From Monosporascus cannonballus (taxonomy: Eukaryota > Ascomycota > Sordariomycetes > Xylariales), in the NCBI GenBank assembly GCA_004154925.1, contig QJNS01000221.1, positions 1-64,000 on the forward strand: DNA of 64,000 nt, in the 5' to 3' direction. The notes beneath the pieces are model-generated. The model was not told where the DNA came from and did not search any database. It saw only the letters and a list, made by a program, of their open reading frames with translations. How positions within the stretch are numbered: position 1 is the stretch's first letter; every line of letters starts with the position of its first letter. This document shows positions 46,579 through 57,746 of this stretch, piece by piece. Position numbers and translations under genes: made by a program.

Positions 46579-48687
46579 AATATTTAATTTAAATATAGCG
46601 TTGTCTTGAGCGAGGATGGTTATTAGCTTTACCGCCTCATGGTTATCTCGGTTGACTGCGATGTGATGCTTAGTGATGTCCCGAGCCCAAGCGTGCTCTA
46701 GCTCCCCCTTACGCCAATTTTGCTAAGGGGGCGGTCCCGGGAGCAGGTATTATGCTACCTCGCAGGAAATGATAAGGAGAAGACCGTTCCGTTGCTGGTA
46801 TACCTAAAGCCGCCCCAACCGCAAAGTTGGGTTAAACGGGACGAGCTCAATCCCGGTTCGGGATGTCGGGTGCGTGCATTAAGTGCTAGGCAAACCCTCG
46901 GGGACTATCTCCATCGTCGCACCTAACCCTCGAGGGACCGCGCCCTACATAGGCTGCTACTACCACGGGGTCAGAGAACCCGACAAGTGGGACTCTCGGA
47001 ACCTCAAGACCGCACCACATGGGTGGAACACGGCCTTCTGCCGTGGCGAAACGTAGGCGGCGCATTGCCCGGGGTATTTATGGGGGATATTCAAGGGAGA
47101 CAGGGAAAGGCCGGGAGGGGTTTCAGCCTCAGGTACGGGCGGAGCGAGGGGTACCAACTCCTAATAAGCGCCCGAATCCTCAGTAGCAGCGACGAGGGCT
47201 ACAGGTAGCGACGGCGCGACGGGCGGGCTAGTCCTCTACCTTGGGAGCCATGGCAAGCTAGGCGGGCGGCCGAAGGCGATCGATGTCGGCCGACATCCCC
47301 GGTCTCTTTAGTCACGGCTACGCTCCTTACCAGACTCACCCACGTCCCTTAGTAGTATTAACACGGCAGGCCAGACCGCTTCGGTGGACCCGGGTTCCGC
47401 GGGTGCTAACGCGACAAGGACGACATGGAGCACGCGGTGATGGAGCCTTCCGGCAGTATATAGCGCCCGGCGGGCGGGTGGCGCGTGTCCTGATACCCTA
47501 CCCAGAGCCTGAAAACACGCGCGCGAGGCCCGGCTACTCTGTCCCGGTCGCATGGATGAAGCCCATTGCCCGATTCTCACCCTAGACGCATCACTCCGGC
47601 CGTCCGTGTCTTTCCCATCCTCTCGGTGGCGGCTCCGTTCGATGCAGCAACCCCCCCTAACCGGTGATACGTCGGGTCCGCAGTACCCCAGCCGGCAGCG
47701 CAAGCGACTCCTCGATCCTGCCCCCGGATACCAGGCGTCCATCCATCCGTCCTAGCTACCTAAGGTACCGTCCGTGCCCTCGGCCCGCCCGCACTCGGAG
47801 ATTCCTATAGTTAGTGGGGCTTCTTTTTCGGGCACGGTATGCGTGTGAGTGACCAGGGTCGTGCGCCCCTCCTCTTACGAGAGACCGAGGCAGCAACCAG
47901 CTCTAAATACGACATCGAATGAGTAAGTAGTAGATGGGCTTATTGACCTGGTTCATTCGTAGTTGTGGTTCGAGCTTTTGGGAGGTAACGTATGGCTCGG
48001 AGGTGCGACTTGCTGATCGCGCTCCTCGAGTAAGTTCTGCCACCGTTAACGTGCAACAATTCGGAAGCCCCTGAAGACGGGTATCGGGCGGAGACCGGAG
48101 TAAGAGACACCCGACTCAAGATTAGGCTTTTGATACGCGTTAAACCGCGCTCGCCTGAGTGGATTCGCTGAGATGGTAGCAGAATACCACGTAAAATCTA
48201 ATATAAAAAAGAACGGGGAGCGCGAAGGTGCCAGGGCCGTGTAAAAGAACACCCACACATCATAGCATCCTTTTGAATTCAGCAGATATAAAGCACCCTA
48301 ATCAAATAGAACACCTATTCATCAACAGTCGAGCGATAACTATGCCATCAGAGTTAGTCCGACTCCGTCAGAATAATCAAATCCGTCGCATTTCAGCCGT
48401 GTCAACAATCCGCTCTCGCCCATTAAGAGGTACTCCTCATTTTTGCCTCCTATCACTGAAATCGTCCTTCGCACCACTCCGCAAGCAACGATAGCCCTCT
48501 CTCTCTCGTCTTCCTTCCCAAAACGGTAGGCTCTACTCTCCTCGCCTCCGCACACCTCGATGACAAACCACAAAATACTCGAGCTGTACCCCAGGAGCCA
48601 CAGATGCCTTCAGAAATCCCCGCCAGCCGTCGAAGGGACCACGCGTTGGCGGCTGGTCCCTGAGGCTTGGTTCGGCAAGGAGTCCAC
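46579..48687. other. Intergenic between convergent UTP17 and the BAP31-like gene
   Basis: About 2.1 kb, GC-rich at 46960-47750. Several long frames exist there on both strands only because stops are scarce in GC-rich DNA; none has a recognisable domain. No RNA gene was recognised. Confidence 0.5.
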
Positions 48688-49561
48688 CTATTTGTCCTTG
48701 CGCGAACCGGCGGGGGCCTGGGTGGCGCCGTAGCGCTCGCAGAGCTCGTTGTACTCGCGGGTGAGGCCCTCGGCCTGCTTCTTGAGGGTCTCGATCTCGA
48801 GGTCCTTGAGCTCGAGCTTGCGCTTGTAGCCGGCGATCTCGCCGCCCTCGCCGGCCTGGGCCAGCTTCTCGCTCTGCTTCGTGTTCTTCTCGGCGCCCTC
48901 GTACTTCTTGAGCTTCTGCTCGAGGCGCAGCGTCTCCAGGATCATGATGTACGTCCGGTTCAGGATCAGCGACAGGAACAGCGTGAACCCGCAGAGGTAC
49001 ATGTTGCGCTGGCTGTAGAACTTGCGGGCCTGCACCTCGAGACGCTCGTGGCCCATGACCGCCCTGTACGGTAGTGACAAAGGTTAGCTAGGGAACCCCA
49101 CATGTGCGAGTATCGAGAGTGCGATGAACGAATCGCTTATGTGGGGTCATGGGAATTACGTACGCTGTTCCTTTGGAGGAGTCGGTAGCCGCAGCGAGCT
49201 CGACTTGTACGCGGTAGACTCGGTTAACGCTGTCGAGGAAGAGGATCAGGATAAAGATGAAAGTGATCTTCAAGCCGTATTGCAATTTTGCTATTATAGG
49301 ATTCTCGGAGATGAAGCTGACGCCCCAAGTCGGCTGATGTTAGCCTTTTTGTCCAACGGGGAAAGTCTCGCCGGTGACATACGTGAAGATTCTGCGGCGG
49401 ATGGTGAAGGGCATTGGGATGACGAGCAGCATGAAAAGCGCCATCTCTGCTACGAGGAGCAGGAAGACCTGGTTGTCCAGCATTAGCCAGTCCATCATGA
49501 CAGTTACTAGCCCCGCAGATGGGCGCGGGCGTTGACATACGAGAGTGTAGTAGAGGGTCAT
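48688..49561 (-). CDS. BAP31/Yet3-like endoplasmic-reticulum membrane protein
   Basis: ER protein of the BAP31 family, which acts in export and quality control of membrane proteins. Four exons, 49561-49541, 49468-49383, 49316-49164 and 49063-48688, give 211 aa, the usual length. Introns of 72, 66 and 100 bp have GTATGT/GTACGT donors and GGCTAAC-like branch sites. Three membrane helices are visible: VFLLLVAEMALFMLLVIPM (about 8-26), LKITFIFILILFLDSV (about 52-67) and the GFTLFLSLILNRTYIMIL segment (about 100-125). KFYSQRNMYLCGF corresponds to the RAQRNLYIAGF signature of mammalian BAP31. The C-terminus is a coiled coil (KLELKDLEIETLKKQAEGL) and ends RKDK, close to the KKXX retrieval signal. 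It lies downstream of DUS3 on the same strand, 0.85 kb away. Confidence 0.93.
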
Positions 49562-50407
49562 CTTGGTGATGGCAGTGGTGGTGGTTCAATAACAGAACAG
49601 GTCCGTGTCAATGTCGGCAAGTCGCAGGTAGAATGCCGGTCACTGTGTCTCGGATCTCTTTCTTATACAAACGGAGAGGGAACGGGCAGATTGAGTTAAG
49701 TAAGGATTGTCAAGTTTGTTTCAGAGTGTTGAGAGGTCAAAGGTGGCCGGTTGCCTCAAATACGTGGTCATAACGAAATGTCGTGCGTGGACTTAGCTAC
49801 GTATGTCGTAAGGTACCGGTGTATTTGTAGGTAGGCTACCTAGCTAACAAGGTAAGGGCAATTTGCAGGCTTGTTTCTGGGGCCCCCAACCTGATCGAAT
49901 CCCCTCCGGGCGGTGGGCTGTCAACAGAATCAACAACGTCATCGTTGTGGCTGAACGAGCCAAGCTACCGAAGGCATTCTTGTGCCCTACAATAATATGA
50001 GTGGCATACGCTAGCAAGATGTGGCTAATTATCCACCCTAGGTGGGTAGTTGGATAGGTACCTTTCACATGGCACGGTATCTTCTCTTCAGCACTACATA
50101 CCTACGTCATGAAGAACACCCAGATATTAGTACTATTCTTAGCACACTCTTGGATATCTGGTTGGAATTGTGTAAACATTAAATTTACATACAACTCCGC
50201 CCTATCACAATTTTAGACAATCATGACTAGGTACTGACGAGCAGCCTGACCTGCTTGGCAGCCTCTCAAGTCTCCAGCACCCTGCAAGGCTCAACTATGC
50301 TAAGAAGCTAGGGATTCCGCATGTATTTGAGTCACCATAGTGGCCGCAGTTCCCTGAGCAACCATGGTCTTACAATCGGAACCTGACAGCAAGGATGCCC
50401 CACCCGG
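49562..50407. other. Intergenic, BAP31-like promoter and DUS3 3' flank
   Basis: About 0.85 kb with clustered GGTACC/GTAGG/CTACC short palindromes near 49797-49855. No coding frame is supported. Confidence 0.5.
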
Positions 50408-52687
50408 CTATCCTTCAGCCTCGTAGCTGTGGGACTTGTGCTTTGGTTGGAACTTGAAATCGGGGTGTGCAGGGCCGAGGAACATCTCACTGCGTTCTGT
50501 TAGAATACGGACCCACTGCCATGTTCCAAGAACAGGCTTACCTAATCTTAATCCAGTCCTTGTAATTGTCACTGGCCATCAGGGTTTCTAGGTCGTTCCG
50601 TCCTCTGTATTTCGGGGGGCGATCATTGAGACTGGGGGGAAGATGTTCCAGAAGACCGATAGGAACATAGCGGTGGGTGAAACTCAGCCACTCCAGGAGG
50701 AACCGCCTCGTGAAGCCGACTCCCAGCTCGTCCGAACCCCAAGCCTCCAGGCCGTAGCGGACATACTTCTCAATGTAGCCCAAGCGTTCCGATGCGGATT
50801 TGTCGAGGTATTGCCCCTTCTCGATTTCCTCGAAGATCCATGGTTTGATCATAGCTCCTCTGGCGATCATCACCGCGTCGACCTTGGCGCTGTCGATATG
50901 ATCGAAATAGTCGACGTGGGAGTAGCAGTCGCCGTTGCCGATGAAGTACATCTTACCGTCCGCACCGTTGGCTTGTGTGCTCTCGTCAGGCTGTTGGTTG
51001 GTATCCGTGAGGGCAGCTTTTTTCTCGTTGTATGACTTGATCAAAGCAGCGCATTCGGCGATGTAGCTCCAGTCCGCACTCTTCGTATACCGCTGCTGTC
51101 TGCTACGTCCGTGAAGAGTGATGGCCGCGCAACCCGGCGCTCCAAGCCTGTCACGGAAGTCTGGACTGCCGAACGCGAGCCTTTCTATAAGCTTGGTTGC
51201 TGTAGGCCGACCGTCCTTGACTCCCATCCGTAGCTTGGCCGTAACGGGCACCTCCCCGGAAACGGCGTTCATTCCGCGTATCATCTTCTCAAGCTTCGGA
51301 GGCGCATCGAGTAGAGCAGAACCCCCTCCTTGCTGGAAGACCAAATCGATGGGACAGCCGCAGTTCAGGTCTACCAGCCGGAGGTGGTGGAGGGACATGG
51401 TCAGCGCCTCCGTCGCCTTCATGGCTACCCAAGGTTGGTTGGCAGATATCTGTACCCCGAACTTAAGGTCTTTGCTGTTGTCATACCCTTTGACCACCGA
51501 ATCTCTCCCTGGCGTGAAACGAGGAGGAACGACTTCCGCATCGTGAGCCTTCATTAGAGCCCACTCGCCTTTGTGTCCTTGTACTAAGGGCATCCCCATT
51601 GCCATCTCGCTATATGTGACCTGGGCTCCGAGCTCGGCGCAGAGTCTCCGGAACGGGAGATTGCCTTGCGTGGTGAGAGGTGCAAGGACTGGGGTTTCCC
51701 GACCGAAATAGATCTTCCTCTTTTCGGACGGCTTTAAGGGGGGATCCGTGAACTGCGCTCTGAGTTCTGCCAACTCAGCAGCATCGTTCTCAGCGTTTTC
51801 GAGATCCTTTTTCTTGTTGTAGAACTTTCTCGACAATTCTGTGTCTTTTTCTTGCCATTTGATGTATGCTTCGGATTTCTCAAGCTTGGCTTTCCTCCTG
51901 GCCAGATCCCACTTGAGATCAGACGAAACAGTGTTGACAACTCCCGGCCTCTTATCGGGGTCTTCATCGGCTTCCAACGACGCACTGTCAGTGCTTTGGA
52001 GCAGTATCAACTCTCTACGCCCATCTCCATGCTCAACCTCCTTAGAATGACTCTTGACGAAACGGCATTTCCACCCGGAAACACATTTGCCATACTTCTC
52101 ATACACCGGGCATTTGCCGTCAAAGGTTTCTAAGTCATCCCGTCGACCCTCCTTCAGATACTTGCGGAGATCATGGCACATGTTGCACCTGTCCCCAAAT
52201 TTGCATTCCCTTGGGGAGAACTCGTTGGTGTGAGCCCGAGTGGCACATAAGCGTAAAGCATCATCATGCTGACCATAGGAGCGGTTTTGGTTCTGCCCTG
52301 ACTGCTTCTTCCGGTTTTTGCCCTTCTTACCCTCACCCCTCAGATTAGGTTTGCTGTCGACAGCATCATTTGTGGCGATGGAAGCTTCAGCTGCGTCATC
52401 ATCCACGACACCTTGAGTAACTGATGTAGTGATAACATATCTGGAGAATGAGGTTAGTTGCGTAATAAGAATCGTCGATCGTCCAGATTTGCTCACTCGG
52501 GTTTGATAGGTGCAATGCCTCTCTTTCTCTCTGTTGGTCGGGATTGAGACCCATCGCGTGAGTTCTCACTGGGGTCAAGCTTCAGCCTCTTAGACGCAGG
52601 CCCATCAGACCCTTCCTCGTTTTCCCTTTTGGCGAAGGTTATGCCATTGGATTCTTGAACCTGAGGGTTTTCTAAGGCCACTGTCAT
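50408..52687 (-). CDS. DUS3: DUS3, tRNA-dihydrouridine(47) synthase
   Basis: FMN-dependent enzyme that reduces U47 of cytoplasmic tRNAs to dihydrouridine. Three exons, 52687-52497, 52440-50542 and 50489-50408, give 723 aa (yeast 668). The 56 and 52 bp introns keep frame: KPE joins [10 protein letters not shown], and KDWIKI joins [12 protein letters not shown]. Two CCCH-type zinc fingers lie at about residues 142-196 ([12 protein letters not shown] and [18 protein letters not shown]), the eukaryotic Dus3 hallmark. The catalytic barrel follows: [15 protein letters not shown], then [20 protein letters not shown] with the active-site Cys at about 426, [27 protein letters not shown], and [16 protein letters not shown] for FMN phosphate binding. 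Residues 1-64 carry a bipartite-type basic patch (KRLKLD). The C-terminal [15 protein letters not shown] block is also typical. Confidence 0.98.
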
Positions 52688-54453
52688 TTTCGTGACCGGA
52701 CCTCTCGAACTGCACTATATATTGATATACCGCAAGATCGGGGTGAAGCTCAAAGCTAACAAATTATTTTTGCGGCGGCGATGACGGTGCGGTGGAGAAG
52801 AGATGTCTAGGCAGCGTTGGTAGGCACACTGTGCAAATTGCCCAATCCAGAAACAGCAGAAAAAGCTTGCCCCACATTGAATGGACCCGCCGGGACGTTG
52901 GCGGCGCAAACTCCAAGTACATACAAAAGTACATAGACTTGGGGCTGGCGGATACAGATAATGTAGGCCATTTTCAGGCGTAGGGTTCCAAATGGATTAA
53001 TGTGGTATCTGCTCATCCCCCACCGTTTTCTTTGTTCCATATACAACCGGGAAAGGTACCCGAGGACATTTATTGAAAAGAAGTGACAGTTCGACACCCT
53101 AGTCGCCGAGCACTACGTCAAGTGATGTGTCAGTCGGCGCGTCAAGCCAAGAGCAGCCGTCGGTGAAAAAGGCAGGGTACGGATCCTCCACACTGGCCAC
53201 CATTTCTAGAACTTCGACAAGAAACACAGATGGGGGGGCATTTCAATTGGCCCTACACATAAATGACGATCATGTCCCCCGTGTCGCAACGGCTGCATCG
53301 CAATGCAGTCGGTCTATTATTATATGTCTACGGTCCTCGGTTTTCGAGAGGTCATGATTCTGCTCTCGGCATATACGAGCAGGGGGCTGAAAGGCTCTAT
53401 CTACTATATCGTAAAGGCAAGAGTTCCTAAGACAACTCTATAAAAGTGCCATCGGCTTATTGCCTGCTATAGTGCAAGTGGGGTAGATGGATATATATAC
53501 GATCAATCACTTACACAATATTATAGCACGCACGCAACACACTTTCACCGACTGGCAGGCGGATATAGGTTAGAGGAGCGACATTTCTGTATGGCTCGCG
53601 GATCAAATGGATTTACAGTTTTACGAACGCCTACGTGTCAATCTAGCCCGCTCTTGAAAGTCTTAGCTAGGATTCATAATTCATGCACCGGAAAAATAGA
53701 GCCGTGCATGGTCGACATGGAGATAGGGAGAGCCCCAGCTCTAGAAGCTCAAGAGAAGCTCGGAATCGCCGGTGAAGGTACAGAGGTGCCCAGCCCCTCC
53801 CCACAAACGCAAGGGGCGCATCGGATATCCATCCATACAACAAGCATATAATACGTAATGTATAGGGCGACATGTAGGTAGGGTAGGTAAGGATGCATAA
53901 AGGTATGTAGCTTATTCTCAAGCTAAACAACTACGTACGGGGTAGCTAACGCACAGTCTTTGTTACAAGCATCTCTTGTTTTTCCCCCTAAGTTAATCTT
54001 TTCAAAAAAAAAAAAAAAATAAGTTACATTAAACCTTGACAAACAACCTCAACAACCACCCCTTTTCAATCTTCAATGCTTCTCCTCCCACCCTGCGGGG
54101 CCCCTTTGCATCTTAGTACAACCTCGTCGCTTATCGCCTAGACCGGCTATAGTCTAGAGTGCTGGCCTGAAACGAACTTAGTCGTCTTAGCACGGCAAAC
54201 TAGATATCTGGATTCGGGGGCATTTCAGCTTCCACTCTGGCGTGTAAAATAATAATATTAAGAGGCGAGCTGAGGGAAAGGTGGCATTTCGATTGGCAGT
54301 CCGAACTATTGTTACAGGACGAGAAAACCAACCGGGCTGGACTAAGCTGAACCAAGCCGAGCTGGGCTGAGCTGAGCTGAGCTGAGAAAGAAGGGAGGGC
54401 AATGTCATCGCGATCCATCCGGTACCAACTAACACACCACCAACAACAATAAC
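52688..54453. promoter_or_regulatory. Divergent intergenic region between DUS3 and the kelch gene
   Basis: About 1.8 kb. It holds an A16 tract (54004-54019), four GCTGA tandem units (54366-54385) just before the kelch ATG, and GTAGGTAGGGTAGGTAAGG near 53874. Frames at 52807-53097 (-) and 53591-53851 (+) have no recognisable domain. Confidence 0.5.
54366..54385. repeat. GCTGA tandem repeat
   Basis: Four perfect GCTGA units within the kelch-gene leader, about 70 bp before its ATG; similar degenerate units precede them. Confidence 0.9.
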
Positions 54454-56250
54454 ATGGCCGACAACCCCCGCTCGCTGTCCTCGTCCTCTGCCTCCAGATC
54501 GTCTGCCACCCGCACCGTCCGATCCCAGAAGATCGCCTCGGCCTCCCCGACCGTCGACCAGAGGTTCCAAGAGCGCGACGAGGCCTTCGAGCGGACGCCA
54601 CCGTCGACGAGCCGGAGCCACACGCCGGGCCACCTCTCGTCCAAGAGTCACGGCGGCTCGGCCGACCACAGACCCCAGACCTCCGATGCCATATCCCTAC
54701 GGCAGCGCTCCCAGTCCGTCGCCGCCAACAAAGCCGCGTCCTTCGCATCCCCCCCGCCTCCGCAGCAGCCCACGCCCCTGCCGCCGTTATACACCCTCCG
54801 CCCCCATGTCGACGCCGCCAGAACCCCGGGCCCGCAGGTCAGGCCCTCGTCCTCATCTATCGGCAGCAACTACAGCAACTATAGCAACAACAAGGGGGAC
54901 CCGGAGTCGCGCCGGCCGGTAGCCATGCGCTCGACCTCGGCCATTGTCAGCAAAGCTAACAGCACATCCTTGACGTCGACGTCGACGGCGGCGGCAGGGG
55001 GTAGCAGCACCACGACGGCGACGACGACGACGACAAAGATACCGCCGCGCAAGCCGTCGGCGCCCGCGCGGCCGCGGGGGCCGTACGTGCCGTTCCCGGA
55101 GCTGCAGGACCCGCGGACGGCTCCGGACGTGCCGGCCGCGCCGTCGTCGGGGATGTACTGGTCGCGGGCGCCGACGTCGGGGGTGGCGCACACGCCGCTG
55201 CGGGCGCACACGACGACGCCCGTGGGCAGCAGCGTGTTCGTGTTCGGCGGCTGCGACTCGCGCGCATGCTTCAACGAGCTCTACGTGCTCGACGCGGACT
55301 CGTGGCACTGGAGCGCGCCGCGCGTCTTCGGCGACGTCCCCGTGCCCCTGCGCGCCATGACCTGCACCGCCATCAGCAACAAGCGCCTCGTCGTCTTCGG
55401 CGGCGGCGACGGCCCCGCCTACTACAACGACGTCTACGTTCTCGACACCGTCAACTTCCGCTGGCACCGCCCGCGCATCGTCGCCGCCTCCTCTCCCTCC
55501 TCCGGAACCGGGGGCGGCGGCGGCAGCGGCGGCGGAGGCACGGGCGGGGGCGGGGGAGTGTCGGTGCCTAGCCCGCGCCGCGCGCACACGGCCTGCTTCT
55601 ACAGGAACGGCATCTACGTGTTCGGCGGGGGCGACGGCGTGCGCGCCCTGAACGACATCTGGCGGCTCGACGTCAGCGACCCGCACAAGATGAGCTGGAA
55701 GTTAATATCGGGGCCCTCCCCGTCGTCGTCATCATCCTCCCCGTCCGGGTCCGGATCCGGGTCGCCGAGCGACGGCAGGGTGCCGAAGGCGCGGGGGTAC
55801 CACACGGCGAACATGGTGGGCAGCAAGCTGATCATCTACGGCGGGTCGGACGGCGGCGAGTGCTTCGGGGACGTGTGGGTGTACGACGTGGAGGCGCGGC
55901 TGTGGCGGTCGGTGCAGACGCCGTCGGCGGGCGGCGGGCCCTCGTACCGGCGGCTCTCGCACACCTCGACGCTGGTGGGCTCGTACCTGTTCGTCGTGGG
56001 CGGGCACGACGGGAGCGAGTACTCCAACGACGTCCTGCTGCTGAACCTCGTCACCATGACCTGGGACCGCCGCCGCGTCTACGGCCTGCCGCCCACCGGC
56101 CGCGGCTACCACGGCGCCGTCCTCCACGACAGCCGCCTCGTCGTCGTCGGCGGCTTCGACGGCAGCGAGGTCTTCGGCGACGTCTGGATCCTCGAGCTCG
56201 CCGTCCACGCCTACTACTCCCAGATCAGCCACTTCACCATCGAGGTGTAG
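54454..56250 (+). CDS. Kelch-repeat protein with disordered N-terminus
   Basis: Single-exon gene, 598 aa. Residues 1-230 are Ser/Thr/Pro-rich and disordered. Residues 250-598 carry six kelch repeats, with the diagnostic Gly pairs at about 265, 316, 391, 463, 516 and 566 (VFVFGG, LVVFGGG, IYVFGGG, LIIYGGS, LFVVGGH, LVVVGGF), enough for one closed propeller. Two low-complexity inserts sit in loops between blades: poly-Gly at about 350-368 and poly-Ser/Gly at about 421-440. Fungal kelch proteins of this layout (Tea1-, Ral2- or Kel-like) act in polarity and Ras/MAPK signalling; I cannot assign which. Codon third positions are almost all G or C, which produces long antisense open frames that are not genes. 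The ATG follows a CAACAATAACATGG context. Confidence 0.9.
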   Translation: MADNPRSLSSSSASRSSATRTVRSQKIASASPTVDQRFQERDEAFERTPPSTSRSHTPGHLSSKSHGGSADHRPQTSDAISLRQRSQSVAANKAASFASPPPPQQPTPLPPLYTLRPHVDAARTPGPQVRPSSSSIGSNYSNYSNNKGDPESRRPVAMRSTSAIVSKANSTSLTSTSTAAAGGSSTTTATTTTTKIPPRKPSAPARPRGPYVPFPELQDPRTAPDVPAAPSSGMYWSRAPTSGVAHTPLRAHTTTPVGSSVFVFGGCDSRACFNELYVLDADSWHWSAPRVFGDVPVPLRAMTCTAISNKRLVVFGGGDGPAYYNDVYVLDTVNFRWHRPRIVAASSPSSGTGGGGGSGGGGTGGGGGVSVPSPRRAHTACFYRNGIYVFGGGDGVRALNDIWRLDVSDPHKMSWKLISGPSPSSSSSSPSGSGSGSPSDGRVPKARGYHTANMVGSKLIIYGGSDGGECFGDVWVYDVEARLWRSVQTPSAGGGPSYRRLSHTSTLVGSYLFVVGGHDGSEYSNDVLLLNLVTMTWDRRRVYGLPPTGRGYHGAVLHDSRLVVVGGFDGSEVFGDVWILELAVHAYYSQISHFTIEV

Positions 56251-57029
56251 GTGGATCGAGTATCCTCGCCGTCGCCCGTCCGTCCCTCCGTCCGGGCCCG
56301 GCCGTATATGTCCCGCCAACCGCACGCCAGCCCCTTCAATTTCCCTTCGCGGGTTCCACCTTCTATACTTCTTCCTTTGTTCGGTTGGGCTACCACCTAC
56401 TACCTAGCGCGTGCTTTGTACGATTGGGCCGGCAACCTGCTGTTGATGTTCGTTTACATATAGAGATGTCTGTTTACATGCGCGTGGTACAGACTGGTTC
56501 GGGTGATGGCTAGTCTTCTTATATTTTTGCTCGTGTAACTACTGCCGGCGCACAGGGTCTTCTTTTTCTTCCTGGTTTATTGGGCTAGAAAAGCGTGTCA
56601 TGTGTGTACGTGTACACGAATGGATGACCCGGGTACTTAGGCAGGGTTCTGTTCTATTAGAAATCGATGATACTGCAGCTGAGCATGAGACTCCTCGTGT
56701 TTGGATGTATGCATGTCTTTTCCGAACTTCTATTCCAGGGACTCTATCGTAGGCCAGGTCGGGCCCCTTCCGGTCCGCATGCGTGGGAGTCGTGACATCG
56801 ACCTTTCTTCTCTAGTCGTTCCACCAGCCGTGAAATTTATACACAGAAGAGAGGGAAAGAGGATGGAGATGTATAACGCCCGCCCCCCTTGAAGAACCGG
56901 AACGCCGGTACATGTAGTCAAATAAGCAATCCGGCCTCCCGCCCCTGCTCTCCCTCCAGTTCTCTCACCCCACCAACGCGACTCTTACTACGCCCGAGTC
57001 CGTAACCCCGGACCAGCGTGGTCGGGAAC
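56251..57029. other. Convergent 3' flanks of the kelch gene and RCF2
   Basis: About 0.8 kb shared by two 3' ends; expected to hold both 3' UTRs. Nothing else is seen. Confidence 0.55.
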
Positions 57030-57746
57030 CTACGACTGCCTCGCCTTGTCGTCCTCCTTCGCGGCGGGCTTGCGGGCGGCGATCCTGCGCTCCTCGGCGG
57101 CGACCATATCCCTCCACAGGTCCTGGCCCTCGTACTCCTCCTTGTGGACCTTCTTCTCGATGAGGTGCTTGTGCTCGGGGTCGTTGGGGTCGAGGACCAT
57201 GACGGTCTCCCAGCGGCCGGTGCCGCGCTTGGCGTCGGCCGTCTCGAGGGCGGCGGTGGCGACGAGGACGGCGAGCGTGAGGCCCTGGGCGTAGACGCGG
57301 GCCTGCACGAGCTTCTGGGAGGTCGTCAGGAAGCGGTTGCGGCCGACGACCCAGAGCGCGAGCCCCATGGACGCGAGCCACGAGCCGAAGACGATGGAGT
57401 AGCGGTTGGTCCGGCCCCAGTCGCGCAGCCGCTCGAGCTCGGTCCGCTGCGCCTCGAGGGCCTCGCGCGCCTGCCGCGCCTCGTCCTTGTAGAAGTTCAT
57501 CGGGTTGTTGGCCAGGTGGAAGGCGTTCGAGTGCCGCTCCGCGTTAACGATGGCCCCGAACGTGCCCGCCGACGTCACCAGGAACGACCGGAACGGCAGC
57601 GTCAGCGACCGGAACGCCGGGTACCGCCGCTGCGCCGCCACGACGCCCAGGAGCCCGACGCCCAGCCCCAGGCTGCCGCCGATGAAGCCGCCGCGCAGCA
57701 CCGCGCTGTAGTGCGCCCGCTCCTCTTCTTTCGAGACGACCTTCAT
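57030..57746 (-). CDS. RCF2: RCF2, respiratory supercomplex factor (HIG1 family)
   Basis: Inner-mitochondrial-membrane protein that in yeast associates with cytochrome c oxidase and III-IV supercomplexes. Single exon, 238 aa (yeast about 224). The N-terminus (MKVVSKEEERAHYSAVLRGG) has the Rcf2 form. Hydrophobic segments occur at about 19-37, 54-68, 117-136 and 152-168. The C-terminal HIG_1 domain contains QKLVQARVYAQ at 144-154, matching the family QRRQ-type motif (Q, A-R, Q spacing). The charged tail (LIEKKVHKEEYEGQDLW, then Lys/Ala/Glu-rich) is matrix- or IMS-facing. It lies between the convergent kelch gene and the upstream SFP1 gene. Antisense frames on this stretch come from GC-rich codon use. 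Confidence 0.88.
   Translation of the reverse strand: MKVVSKEEERAHYSAVLRGGFIGGSLGLGVGLLGVVAAQRRYPAFRSLTLPFRSFLVTSAGTFGAIVNAERHSNAFHLANNPMNFYKDEARQAREALEAQRTELERLRDWGRTNRYSIVFGSWLASMGLALWVVGRNRFLTTSQKLVQARVYAQGLTLAVLVATAALETADAKRGTGRWETVMVLDPNDPEHKHLIEKKVHKEEYEGQDLWRDMVAAEERRIAARKPAAKEDDKARQS

Noticed and set aside
47283..47742. Long frames on both strands in GC-rich DNA
   Set aside because: Both strands are open at once because stops are rare; no domain on either.
54853..55686. 277-codon open frame antisense to the kelch gene
   Set aside because: It mirrors the GC-rich third positions of the kelch codons, is Arg/Ala/Val-dominated and has no domain.
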